NCBI GenBank assembly: GCA_964450495.1
Contig: CAYVFU010000036.1
Span: forward strand, 1-43,465
Origin: CALFUK01 sp964450495
GTDB taxonomy: Bacteria; Bacteroidota; Bacteroidia; Chitinophagales; Saprospiraceae
Length of the DNA: 43,465 nucleotides
Reading direction: 5' to 3'
This document shows, in pieces, positions 33,800-42,899 of this stretch (position 1 is its first letter; each line of letters opens with the position of its first letter). The notes under the pieces were generated by a model. The model saw nothing but the letters and a program-made list of their open reading frames with translations. It did no database searches and was not told the DNA's origin. The position numbers and the translations under genes are program-made.

Positions 33800-34757
33800 C
33801 TAAAGTTTTATAATGGCTTTGCCTTGTCTTGTTGCAGTTAACAAAGCCGATTTGTTTAAGACTACTCCGACATTTGAGTTGTCATCTGCCTTATATATTC
33901 CAGGTTTGAATACAATCACGTCTTTAGTGACACCGTCAAGTATATTAAAAGCACAATGAGCATCTTCAAAAGGAACATCAGGTTTGCCATTGCATCCACA
34001 AGGTGATCCACCTGGTAGGATGTGGCAAGGGTCTGGGTCATTGTCATCCACATAGAAGGCAACACCAGATGTGACATCTTTTCTGGAGCTAAAGTTTACT
34101 AATGTTTGGTGCCACTTATCCAATTGACATTCTGTGAGCACCACCCGACTTTCACTTTGATTTCTAATTTGTGACATGACATTGTTAAATGTATTATCAA
34201 CTAATTGTTGGTTTGCAGCACTCAATTGATTATAATTTGCACCAAAATTTTGAACAGCAATTGTATTTTGATCCCAAGAACTATTATCTAAAGTAGTTGT
34301 ACCACAAGTTTCATCTGCAGTATGTTTCAGGTCAAAAAAGTGACCAATCTCATTACCCATTCCTGTTTCGACCAGTGTTAATTGTGGATTATTTACATCA
34401 GAGTCATTGAATACTCCCAGTTTCCAAATTGTTCAGCTATGTTTGTTGGGTTAACTACTACATTGTTAGTCGCCCCATCTAATGTCATTATGCTTGACAT
34501 TGCAGCAGGATTTGACGCACTGCCCCATGCTAAATTCATTACAGCATTCGTACCAGCGGTAGTACTTGGGTCAGCTGAAATAATGAATCGATTATCAGCA
34601 AATTGATCATTACTAAAAGTCATAATAGACGCTCCATCTGAGTTCTCGTGAAGTTGCAATGTCGCATCCTCGATAGTTGCGTTATGCTCGATTATTCCTT
34701 GCTGTGCATGAAGACCGATGCAGATGAAACCGAAGATTAAAAGGAAACTGTTTTCAT
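33800..34757 (-). pseudogene. Degraded secreted protein with M43-like metalloprotease remnant
   Basis: Three minus-strand frames join into one protein. ATG 34757 starts MKTVS and a one-base shift leads into LLIFGFICIGLHAQQ, together a signal peptide. A ~100-residue beta-rich segment follows. A second shift near 34410-34425 leads through VFNDSDVNNPQLTLVETGM to NEIGHFFDLKHTAD. That last motif resembles the pappalysin (M43) zinc signature HEIGHFFxLxHT, but the first His is Asn, removing a zinc ligand. The C-terminal ~40 residues look like the start of a beta-helix. Two frameshifts plus the lost ligand indicate decay. The segment before the zinc motif is also far too short for a complete M43 domain, suggesting an internal deletion. 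Confidence 0.65.
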
Positions 34758-34996
34758 AATTTTCAACTTATTAGTTGATTCTGTAATTGCAATTCGAAAG
34801 CACGACTAATCATGCCTGCCAAATACATCATTTCGCTTGGTGGTGAACTTCTCGAATAATTTATACTGACTCATTATCAAAAGTTCAGTACCATTAACTA
34901 GTAAGAGTAATTCGCGAGCCAGATGCAAATATGAATCAAACAAAATTTTAATTGCCTATACAAATGTGTAGTTGCTGAAAATAATAGACTTTCTAA

Positions 34997-35593
34997 TTAG
35001 CTGATCCGAGTTGCCAATTCAGCCCTACCAGATAAATTGAACTTAGAATAGATATTTTTGACATGATATTTTACCGTATTCACGGAAATAAAATTGTCTA
35101 TGGCAATCTGTTTATATGATTTTCCATCTTGTAGATTTGTGATAATCAAGAATTCTTGATCTGTAATCGTTCCATTCAGCTGAGATTCAATTTGTTCTTT
35201 AGTTATCGGAGTTGAAGTTTGAAGCCTCTTGAAATTAGCACTTGCCATTTTAATAGAAGCTAATAAAGTTCTGTCTTGAAAAGGCTTGACAAGGAACCCA
35301 TAAGGTGCATATTGTTGAGCTTCTGAAAGTGTCTTTTCATCATCAAAGGAAGTTAGAAATAAATAGGGAATCTTATAATTGTCATGTATGTGTTCGGCGA
35401 CATCAATTCCAGTCATTTGGCCATCCAGATTAATATCAAGCATAGCAAAATCAGGTTTTCTGGTACTTAACATATCTAGTGCATCTTCTCCTCGGTGTGC
35501 AATACCAATTACTTGATATCCTTCGCTGACAAGGAGACTTTGAATGTCAGTAGCAATGATTGGTTCGTCTTCAACGATTAAAATCTTAAACAC
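34997..35593 (-). CDS. Response regulator with LuxR-type helix-turn-helix
   Basis: From GTG 35593 the 198-residue product starts at the first receiver strand (FKILIVEDEP). It has acidic residues at 8-10, phospho-Asp D53 (AMLDINL), the conserved Lys in GFLVKPF, and a C-terminal LuxR-type HTH (about 135-198; ITDQEFLIITNL ... SVNTVKYHVKNIYSKFNL). An alternative start at 35686 would add 31 unrelated residues that overlap the upstream small ORF in another frame, so GTG 35593, preceded by GAG-rich sequence, is preferred. It overlaps the stop of the 86-codon ORF by 8 bp, indicating coupling. No kinase is adjacent, so its phosphate source is elsewhere. Confidence 0.88.
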   Translation of the reverse strand: MFKILIVEDEPIIATDIQSLLVSEGYQVIGIAHRGEDALDMLSTRKPDFAMLDINLDGQMTGIDVAEHIHDNYKIPYLFLTSFDDEKTLSEAQQYAPYGFLVKPFQDRTLLASIKMASANFKRLQTSTPITKEQIESQLNGTITDQEFLIITNLQDGKSYKQIAIDNFISVNTVKYHVKNIYSKFNLSGRAELATRIS

Positions 35594-35846
35594 CTCGATT
35601 AATACCTTTAATTGATTTAATGTATAAAATGCGTTTTGTACTTTTTGTGTTATGCAAATCGAAAGCATTGAAAAGCTTTTGTCCAAGTACTTTGATTCCT
35701 AATAAATTGTGATTTCCTATAACCATTGGAATGTTGACTAGATAAGAAAAGTATGATAAGCAAAAACCATTACTAATCGTATATAAAAAGTCTTCACAAT
35801 CATTGTTCAAAAGATGTCCATTCAATGTAATGGTTTTGGTTGGCAA
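35586..35846 (-). CDS. Small PAS-like or uncharacterised protein coupled to the response regulator
   Basis: The 86-residue frame (MPTKTITLNGHLLNNDCEDFLYTISN ... NIPMVIGNHNLLGIKVLG) ends in TAA at 35586-35588, overlapping the regulator's GTG start by 8 bp. Such overlaps are typical of coupled real genes. I do not recognise the family. The compact mix of beta-like and aromatic segments is compatible with a truncated PAS/GAF-like sensor, but this is a guess. It ends with basic residues (STKRILYIKSIKGINRG). Confidence 0.45.
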   Translation of the reverse strand: MPTKTITLNGHLLNNDCEDFLYTISNGFCLSYFSYLVNIPMVIGNHNLLGIKVLGQKLFNAFDLHNTKSTKRILYIKSIKGINRGV

Positions 35847-36119
35847 TTCCGAAAATGCCGGAGAAATGAAACTGTTAAATTGAACTTTTTGCTATTTCTA
35901 GTTACTCTCGATTATAAGTGTATGAGTCTCAAAGCTTAAAAATGAACCTGATTACTGCAGTTTATTATAAATAAGACAAATGTGTATCATACTCTAAAAG
36001 GTATAAAATCCGTGTATTTTGGGTGTTTTAGCAGTTTTACCTATGTTTTTACATATTTTATAGTGGAATATTACAAAAACGATAAACAATAACTTTCTCG
36101 AACACAACAATTAACAACT

Positions 36120-36863
36120 ATGAACATATCAAAACTAATCCTCAGTGTTGCATTAAGCATCTTCTTTGGATTCACTTTATCAGCACACAGCACATCTGGT
36201 TTCTTTGTAACGAATGGGACCGATTGCTACTTTGTTATGACGAATTGGCATCCATCGATAGGGGACCAAAATACTTCTCTTACAAGTAATGATGGTGTTT
36301 TTTTTGATTTTAATTTGGACGGTTTATATAACGGAACGTTAGATCCAACTATGGGTCCATACGCACCTTCAACAGGACCTGAATATTATCCATTTACTAA
36401 TGAGATTGACATTTCTGACTTATCTCACGTGGCTCCGGCTTCTGCGACTTCTTTTATGACTTGGACAGGTGAAATTGAAGATTGGTTTACAGCAAATGTA
36501 GGATCGGGATATACTGCTACAGTCGTATGGGACCCAACAGCAGATACGCAATGTAGCGGTGGCCTAGGTGCAGGAGGAATATCATACTATGCTTTAGTGT
36601 CTCCACTAGGAGCGTGTCCTACAGTTGCAGGTAATTATACTGCTGGAGTTGCAGATGGCAGTGCTACTTCGGAACCTTGTGGAATGGCTCTAGGCGAAGA
36701 TCTTGGTGCATTCGACCTTGACTTAAGCGGAGTAATCGTAACACCCCCAACCACAGTTATACCAACTATGGGAGAGTGGGGATTAATCTGTTTAGGATTC
36801 TTATTCTTAATTGTCGGAGTTGTTTCAGTAAGACAACGATCTCAAGAGTTCGAACTCAATTAA
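36120..36863 (+). CDS. Secreted protein with IPTL-CTERM-type sorting tail
   Basis: The 247-residue product has an N-terminal signal peptide (LILSVALSIFFGFTLSA). A beta-rich, Gly/Thr/Asp-rich secreted region with four to five cysteines follows. The C-terminus is tripartite: IPTMGEWGLI (about 218-227), a hydrophobic helix (~226-238) and basic RQR. This is the IPTL-CTERM pattern (IPTLSEWG consensus), a PEP-CTERM-like sorting signal thought to be handled by a dedicated transpeptidase/protease; the L to M change is minor. The mature domain is unrecognised. A good terminator follows at 36894, so it is a single-gene unit. Confidence 0.85.
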   Translation: MNISKLILSVALSIFFGFTLSAHSTSGFFVTNGTDCYFVMTNWHPSIGDQNTSLTSNDGVFFDFNLDGLYNGTLDPTMGPYAPSTGPEYYPFTNEIDISDLSHVAPASATSFMTWTGEIEDWFTANVGSGYTATVVWDPTADTQCSGGLGAGGISYYALVSPLGACPTVAGNYTAGVADGSATSEPCGMALGEDLGAFDLDLSGVIVTPPTTVIPTMGEWGLICLGFLFLIVGVVSVRQRSQEFELN

Positions 36864-36893
36864 AAAATTATAATTTGGAATTTAATTTCAAAG

Positions 36894-36943
36894 AATGGTT
36901 CTTAGATGCATACTCAAGCATTTAAGAACCATTTTTATTTTAT
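36894..36943 (+). terminator. Rho-independent terminator after the IPTL-CTERM gene
   Basis: AATGGTTCTTA (36894-36904) pairs perfectly with TAAGAACCATT (36923-36933); an inner ATGC/GCAT stem shortens the loop, and TTTATTTTAT follows. It begins 30 bp after the stop. Confidence 0.82.
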
Positions 36944-37121
36944 CCTTTTTTATCTCATATGTTTTGACAAAGGACGCGCATTAATTGAGTATTCATCCAT
37001 CCTATTATTTGTCGTTAGGGAATAATAAATAAAAATTAAATCACTTGTTCTAAGTTTAAGGATGTATAATGGTAGGGTATTTAACGACTACGACGTATAA
37101 ATACAAAAGCTAATCAAGATC

Positions 37122-40100
37122 ATGAAATACATCATTCCTTTACTCTTATCCTATAGTCTGGTTTCAATCACCTTACTTGGACAATCCAGTAGTCCTACAT
37201 CTCTTTATATAAAAGTAGACCAATTTGGTTATCTACCTAACTCACTTAAGGTCGCAGTGATCTCGAATCCTCAACTTGGCAGTAACAGCACACTTAGTTT
37301 TGCTCCAGGTTCTACATTACAAGTTCGGAATTGGTTTACTGATGCTATCGTCTATTCAAGCACTCCAACAATCTGGAATAATGGAGCAGTCCATGATCAG
37401 TCTGGCGATGCAGGGTGGTGGTTTGATTTTTCTACAATTACAACAGAAGGAGATTATTATATATACGACTCTGTAAACGATGTCCGCTCTCATAGATTTA
37501 AGATAGATGATGATATATACAATCAAGTATTAAAATCTTCTGTGTTAATGTTTTATAGAAATAGAATAGGTAATTCGAAACCTGCTTCTTTTAATGGATC
37601 AAAATGGGAGGACAATACGGTCAATTTTACACAAGACCAACAAACTCGAGATTTATGGGATAGGGACAATGCAGCGGCTTTCAAAGACTTATCTGGTGGA
37701 TGGGCAGATGCAGGTGATTACAACAAATATGTAAGCTATACCAATACAGTGATTCATGATTTACTCTGGGCTTATCAGGAAAATCCTGATGTGTTTGGAG
37801 ATAATTGGAATATACCTGAATCAAATAATAATTTGCCTGATATCCTAGATGAAATTAAGTGGGAGTTAGATTGGCTAATGAAGATGAATAACTCTGATGG
37901 ATCTACTCATATCAAAATGGGAAGTTTGAATTACGGTGATAATTCTAATTCAATACCAAGTCAGAATAACGATCCACGATACTATGGTCCAACATGTAGC
38001 TCTGCTGAAATTTTTGTTGCAGGTATTTTTGCTCATGCTGCGAAAGTTTTATCGCAGTTCCCTTCGCAAAGTGCCTATGTCAATCAATTGACGAGTCGCG
38101 CCGAACAAACATGGTCTCATGTTTTGCCACAAATAAATGATCCGTCAACTCTTGACCTTGACTGCGATCTTTCTGACCCAGCAAATAGAATCGTCTCTGG
38201 TGATGCAGATGTATCCCTTCAAGAACAGATAGATATGGCATTAAAAGGTGCCATACACTTATGGGATTTAACGGGCAAAAACGCTTACAAAAATTATATA
38301 GATGCGAATTTATATTCGGCTGAACCACTTAGCGGAAACTTTTATTGGAACATGTACAAACGACCACTAAATGATGCTTTGTTACATTATTCCACTTTAT
38401 CTGGAGTCAATACAGCAGATAGAAATGCCATTAGGAATTCCTTTCAATCTGAATTAGGCGAGCATTTATATTTTGGTATGACCAATGAAGATTTGTATAG
38501 ATCTTATATGCCTAACAGCCAATATCATTGGGGCAGCAATCAAATCAAAGCTGTCATTGGTGTGATGAATTTGATGGCTAATAACTATAACATTGATCCA
38601 GCTAATGCTGCTGATTACAGAAACAAAGCTGAAGAGCATGTTCATTACTTTCACGGACTCAATGCTATTGGAATAACTTACCTGACTAACATGTATGCTC
38701 TAGGCGCAGAGATGCCTGCTAATGAGATGTATCATCAATGGTTTGGTGATAATGCACAATACGATAATGCGATAAGCTCACCCTCAGGTCCAGCACCAGG
38801 GTATGTGACAGGAGGGCCAAATGCGTATACCTCAGTAGCTTTAGGACCACCTGCTTGTCAGCCTCAACACAAATCATACCTTGATTATAACACTGTTCAG
38901 AATGCCTCTTGGGAAATAACAGAACCGGCAATTTATTACCAATCAGCGTACGTTAGATTGATAGCAGCCTTTAGTAATGCTCCTGCTCCTTGTCCTTCAG
39001 AAAATACAACATGTGATGATGGTAACCCCAAAACTACCAACGATAAAGCAGATGGATTCTGCGGGTGCTACGGTGACTGTCCACCAGTGGGAACTCCTTG
39101 TAATGATAATGATCCTCTTACGATAAATGATAGAGAAAATGGTGCTTGTTTATGTATTGGAGATGCTCCAATTGAACCTCAAGATTGCAACGAGCAAGTT
39201 GACAATGGCGATTTTTCACTAGGAACAAATGGGTGGTCAAATTGGGGGTGTGATATGAATGTCGTGAATGGACAACTGCAATTGACTAATATAGATACAT
39301 CTCAAGTGGTTTACGATAGCGGATTAATAACATTTGATATAAAACTAGTTCAAGGACGAGATTATATGTTGAAATTTACAGCTGCAGCTAGCGCAAATCG
39401 AGCTGTTTTTGCACATGTCGGAGGGTGTAATGGTACAGCATATGCAGATCAGAATTTCAATTTGACGACAACAATGACAGAGTATACTATTGTGTTTAAT
39501 AATGGCCTTCCAACAACAACGGAAGGTACACTCGACCTATTCATTGCTAATGATACTCCTGATATATTTTTTGATGATTTTTCGATCATTGAATTAGATT
39601 GTATAGAGTGTGTTGGAGGCAATCAAGAACTGATGTCTAATGGTAATTTTAATAATGGAACTGATCCATTCTTTAATTGGGGAAGTACAGTTAGTGTGGT
39701 AAATGGACAGGCAATCATTACAGATATAATTGGATCAAACCCATGGGATGCGGCTTTGGCACAATCAGATCTAAACCTGGAAACAGCGAAGAGTTATACT
39801 ATTTCCTTTGATGCAAAAGCGAATTCAAATCGAATAATGTTTCTCAAACTCGGATTGTATGATGCTAATTTTACCACGTTCCTTTATGAGCAGATAGCAT
39901 TGACACCAACGATGCAATCCTTTTCATATAACTACACAATGACAGCCACTACGACAAATCTTGGCGCCCTTGAGTTTTTTGTCGGAAATGATAGTCCAGA
40001 TGTTACTATTGACAATGTTTCTCTGGTTGGAGAATGTCCTGATAATGTAGATGTTTGTGAATACGATGTCCTTGTGACCAATCCAATTACTAAAAATCTC

Positions 40101-40253
40101 TATCAAGCTGAGAATAGCGTCAGCTCAGGTGCCACACTTACCCAGTCCAGTCCAGTTGAGTTTGGCGCAAATAACTTCATCATATTAGAAAATGGTTTTA
40201 CGGTTTCAACTGGCGTTGTTTTTTCTGCAACTCTTAATGGATGTACACAATAA
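37122..40253 (+). CDS. Multidomain secreted glycoside hydrolase family 9 (endoglucanase-like)
   Basis: The 1043-residue protein has a signal peptide (cleavage near TLLGQ), an N-terminal Ig-like cellulase domain (~30-130; IKVDQFGYLPNS), a GH9 (alpha/alpha)6 catalytic domain (~135-625) with the paired Asp D196/D199 in GGWADAGDY and the Glu E601 in SWEITEPAIYY as probable acid, and a short Cys-rich Asp/Asn linker (about 625-700; repeats CDDGNP.TTND and CNDNDP.TIND). Two CBM4/9-like jelly-roll modules follow (about 712-840 and 845-985, each with NGxFxxGxxxWxNWG and DDxSI/DNVSL ends), then a C-terminal Bacteroidota repeat domain (NNFIILENGF). It probably degrades cellulose, mixed-linkage glucan or xyloglucan outside the cell. 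A single gene, not in a susC/susD locus. Confidence 0.92.
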   Translation: MKYIIPLLLSYSLVSITLLGQSSSPTSLYIKVDQFGYLPNSLKVAVISNPQLGSNSTLSFAPGSTLQVRNWFTDAIVYSSTPTIWNNGAVHDQSGDAGWWFDFSTITTEGDYYIYDSVNDVRSHRFKIDDDIYNQVLKSSVLMFYRNRIGNSKPASFNGSKWEDNTVNFTQDQQTRDLWDRDNAAAFKDLSGGWADAGDYNKYVSYTNTVIHDLLWAYQENPDVFGDNWNIPESNNNLPDILDEIKWELDWLMKMNNSDGSTHIKMGSLNYGDNSNSIPSQNNDPRYYGPTCSSAEIFVAGIFAHAAKVLSQFPSQSAYVNQLTSRAEQTWSHVLPQINDPSTLDLDCDLSDPANRIVSGDADVSLQEQIDMALKGAIHLWDLTGKNAYKNYIDANLYSAEPLSGNFYWNMYKRPLNDALLHYSTLSGVNTADRNAIRNSFQSELGEHLYFGMTNEDLYRSYMPNSQYHWGSNQIKAVIGVMNLMANNYNIDPANAADYRNKAEEHVHYFHGLNAIGITYLTNMYALGAEMPANEMYHQWFGDNAQYDNAISSPSGPAPGYVTGGPNAYTSVALGPPACQPQHKSYLDYNTVQNASWEITEPAIYYQSAYVRLIAAFSNAPAPCPSENTTCDDGNPKTTNDKADGFCGCYGDCPPVGTPCNDNDPLTINDRENGACLCIGDAPIEPQDCNEQVDNGDFSLGTNGWSNWGCDMNVVNGQLQLTNIDTSQVVYDSGLITFDIKLVQGRDYMLKFTAAASANRAVFAHVGGCNGTAYADQNFNLTTTMTEYTIVFNNGLPTTTEGTLDLFIANDTPDIFFDDFSIIELDCIECVGGNQELMSNGNFNNGTDPFFNWGSTVSVVNGQAIITDIIGSNPWDAALAQSDLNLETAKSYTISFDAKANSNRIMFLKLGLYDANFTTFLYEQIALTPTMQSFSYNYTMTATTTNLGALEFFVGNDSPDVTIDNVSLVGECPDNVDVCEYDVLVTNPITKNLYQAENSVSSGATLTQSSPVEFGANNFIILENGFTVSTGVVFSATLNGCTQ

Positions 40254-40374
40254 GGCTTTATTGATTCATGATTGTGATTAAATACTAAATGACATTCGAA
40301 ATAATTCTTAATCTACAATACTTTATGGACATCAAATGAAGTTCTAGATTATTCGCTGTCAATTAGAAATAATT

Positions 40375-40382
40375 TATTTTTG
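40375..40382 (+). promoter_or_regulatory. Candidate -7 element immediately before cysS
   Basis: TATTTTTG matches TAnnTTTG exactly and ends 4 nt before the cysS ATG. If used, transcription would start at or next to the ATG, giving a leaderless mRNA. No TTG is seen at the -33 position, so the call is tentative. Confidence 0.4.
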
Positions 40383-40386
40383 CGTC

Positions 40387-41892
40387 ATGAATACTCAGGA
40401 TTTGTACATTCAGAACAGCCTTACAAGGGAAAAGGAGGTATTTAAACCAATTGAAGAGGGTTTCATAGGTATGTATGTATGTGGACCAACTGTCTACAGT
40501 GATGTACACTTGGGCAATTGCCGTACCTTTGTCAGTTTTGATGTCATTTATAGGTATTTATGCCATCTTGGTTATAAGGTCAGGTATGTCCGAAACATCA
40601 CAGATGTCGGGCATTTGACTGATGATGCCGATCAGGGAGAAGACAAAATTGCGAAACGTGCAAAGCTCGAAAAGCTTGAACCTATGGAAGTCGTTCAAAA
40701 GTATACGAACGGATTTCATGATATGATGGAGGTATTCAACACGAAGAAACCAAGCATCGAACCACGAGCAACTGGCCACATCATGGAGCAGATAAAAATG
40801 GTGGAAGCAATTCTAGACAATGGTCTGGCGTATGAGAGTAATGGCTCGGTGTATTTTAATACTGCAAAGTTTGCTTCGGAAAACGAAGAATACGGAAAGT
40901 TGTCAGGAAGAATTATTGATGAATTAATGTCTGAAAGTAGAGATGACTTGAAAAATCAAGATGAAAAACAGCATCCTTCAGATTTTGCTATTTGGATGCG
41001 TGCAGATGAGACTCATTTGATGAAATGGGAATCACCTTGGTCGATTGGTTTTCCTGGTTGGCATCTGGAGTGTTCTGCAATGAGCACTAAGTATTTGGGT
41101 GAACATTTCGACATTCATGGTGGTGGCAATGACTTGAAATTTCCTCATCATGAAAATGAGATAGCTCAGAATATGGGAGCATGTAATTGTACTCCAGCCA
41201 ACTATTGGATTCATACAAACATGCTGCTAATGAATGGCCGAAAGATGGCAAAAAGCGATAACAACAGCATAACACCAGAGCAGTTATTTACTGGTGACAG
41301 TGAACACATTAGCAAGGCGTATAGTCCAATGATTGTCAAGTTCTTTATGTTGCAAAGTCATTATGGGAGTACGCTTGATTTGACAGACGCAGGATTACTA
41401 GCAGCAGAAAAAGGTTACAAACGCATAATGGAAGCCAACCGTTATTTGCAATCAATCGGTAATGGTGGAAATGGAGAAAAAGAAGCGGAAGAAAAAATTG
41501 AATCGTTAATCAATCAAGCCAAGGCTGATATGAACGATGACTTCAACACCCCAAAATCATTATCACGCTTATTTGAATTAGTACCAATTATTAATAGCCA
41601 TAAAGATGGAAAAGATGGTTTTACAGAAATAAGCCAACAAAGTATAGACCTGTTAAAACAAACCTTTAGTACTTATCTGTTTGATATTTTTGGATTGAAA
41701 GATGAATTTGAATCTGAAGGGAACGCTATATCTTCAAAATTTTCTGGATTGATGGAGTTGATCATAGACATTCGTAAAGATGCACGGACAGAGAAAAACT
41801 GGTCTACTTCAGATAAAATTCGTGACAAATTGCAAGAACTAGATATTCAATTAAAAGATGGAAAAGAAGGAACACACTGGTCACTCAATTAG
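40387..41892 (+). CDS. cysS: Cysteinyl-tRNA synthetase
   Basis: The enzyme charges tRNA-Cys with cysteine. The 501-residue class I synthetase has MYVCGPTVYSDVHLGN (HIGH motif as HLGN, 41-44), the KMSKS loop as KMAKS (286-290), and zinc ligands that recognise the cysteine thiol: C32, C229 (WHLECSAM) and the HHENE region near 253-258. The C-terminal helical domain includes the conserved RxxxRxxKxWxxSDxIRDxL-like segment. It is full length. The gene is followed 7 bp later by the M28 peptidase gene. Its product sets the Cys-tRNA charging level that the sulfite reductase leader peptides appear to sense. Confidence 0.97.
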   Translation: MNTQDLYIQNSLTREKEVFKPIEEGFIGMYVCGPTVYSDVHLGNCRTFVSFDVIYRYLCHLGYKVRYVRNITDVGHLTDDADQGEDKIAKRAKLEKLEPMEVVQKYTNGFHDMMEVFNTKKPSIEPRATGHIMEQIKMVEAILDNGLAYESNGSVYFNTAKFASENEEYGKLSGRIIDELMSESRDDLKNQDEKQHPSDFAIWMRADETHLMKWESPWSIGFPGWHLECSAMSTKYLGEHFDIHGGGNDLKFPHHENEIAQNMGACNCTPANYWIHTNMLLMNGRKMAKSDNNSITPEQLFTGDSEHISKAYSPMIVKFFMLQSHYGSTLDLTDAGLLAAEKGYKRIMEANRYLQSIGNGGNGEKEAEEKIESLINQAKADMNDDFNTPKSLSRLFELVPIINSHKDGKDGFTEISQQSIDLLKQTFSTYLFDIFGLKDEFESEGNAISSKFSGLMELIIDIRKDARTEKNWSTSDKIRDKLQELDIQLKDGKEGTHWSLN

Positions 41893-41899
41893 AGACATT

Positions 41900-42871
41900 A
41901 TGAGATACATTGTATTTGCGTGTTTATGTTTTCTGGTCGTCTCTTGCAAACAAGATAAGCCAGTACCTGAAGCAATCGTAAAGAAAGAACCGGTTAAAAT
42001 ACCTCCTTCGAATGCAGATAGTTTGTTTGCATTTATTGAAGCACAAGTTGGTTTTGGACACAGATATCCAAGCGCACCAGGACATCTAAAAATAAGAGAA
42101 TGGATCAAAGCAAAGATGTCTAGCTATGGAGCAACGGTGCAAGAACAAGCGTTTAAGGTTAGTTTTTATGACGTTAAAGATGCAGATGCCTACAATATTA
42201 TTGCAAGTATAAATCCCAATCACAATAAACGAATTCTGCTAGCGGCACATTATGATTCAAGAATCGTAGCAGAAAAAGATCCAGATGAAACTAAAAAAGA
42301 TGACCCAATCTTAGGCGCAGATGATGGTGCAAGTGGTGTATCTGTACTTATCGAAATTGCAAGAGTCGTCCAGCAAAATCCTATAGATCTAGGCATTGAC
42401 TTCATCTTTTTTGATGCAGAAGATAATGGCGCACCGACAGTTAACAACACATGGTGTTTGGGCTCTCAATATTGGTCTAATAACCTTCATGAGAGAAATT
42501 ACAAAGCTTCTTTTGGGATTTTGTTTGATATGGTTGCGTCCAAAGGAGCGTCTTTTCCAAAAGAAGGAGTTTCTCAACGATATGCCAAAAAGTATCAAGA
42601 TAAAATTTGGACACTTGCACAGCGTATGGGTTATGGTGATTTATTTATTGACAAAAAAATAGACCCCTTAATTGATGATCATCTGTATGTTAATCAAATT
42701 GCGGGTATTCCTATGTTGGATATCATAAACTATGACATTGCAACTGACAAATTTGGACATTATCATCATACACACAAAGACAACATGAGTATCATAGATA
42801 AAAGGACAATAAGAGTTGTCACCCAGGTTGCCCTTGCCACATTATATAAAACTTCAGATCTTACGTTGTAA
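41900..42871 (+). CDS. M28-family zinc aminopeptidase or glutaminyl cyclase-like lipoprotein
   Basis: From ATG 41900 the 323-residue product has a clear lipoprotein signal (MRYIVFACLCFLVVSC); the longer frame from 41858 overlaps cysS and hides this signal. The M28 zinc-site residues are visible: H117/D119 in AAHYDSR, D140 in ADDGASG, the DAED acidic pair, Asp in GILFDMV, and a late His (DDHLYVNQ). The FFDAEDNG and WCLGSQYW segments are typical of bacterial glutaminyl-peptide cyclotransferase-like M28 proteins. Aminopeptidase and cyclase activities cannot be told apart by eye. Located outside the cytoplasm; probably co-transcribed with cysS. Confidence 0.9.
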   Translation: MRYIVFACLCFLVVSCKQDKPVPEAIVKKEPVKIPPSNADSLFAFIEAQVGFGHRYPSAPGHLKIREWIKAKMSSYGATVQEQAFKVSFYDVKDADAYNIIASINPNHNKRILLAAHYDSRIVAEKDPDETKKDDPILGADDGASGVSVLIEIARVVQQNPIDLGIDFIFFDAEDNGAPTVNNTWCLGSQYWSNNLHERNYKASFGILFDMVASKGASFPKEGVSQRYAKKYQDKIWTLAQRMGYGDLFIDKKIDPLIDDHLYVNQIAGIPMLDIINYDIATDKFGHYHHTHKDNMSIIDKRTIRVVTQVALATLYKTSDLTL

Positions 42872-42899
42872 GTGTTTTCATAAGTGAAATTTCAAAACT

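Noticed and set aside
41858..41899. Longer start for the M28 peptidase inside cysS
   Set aside because: It would place 14 residues ahead of a textbook lipoprotein signal; ATG 41900 is preferred.
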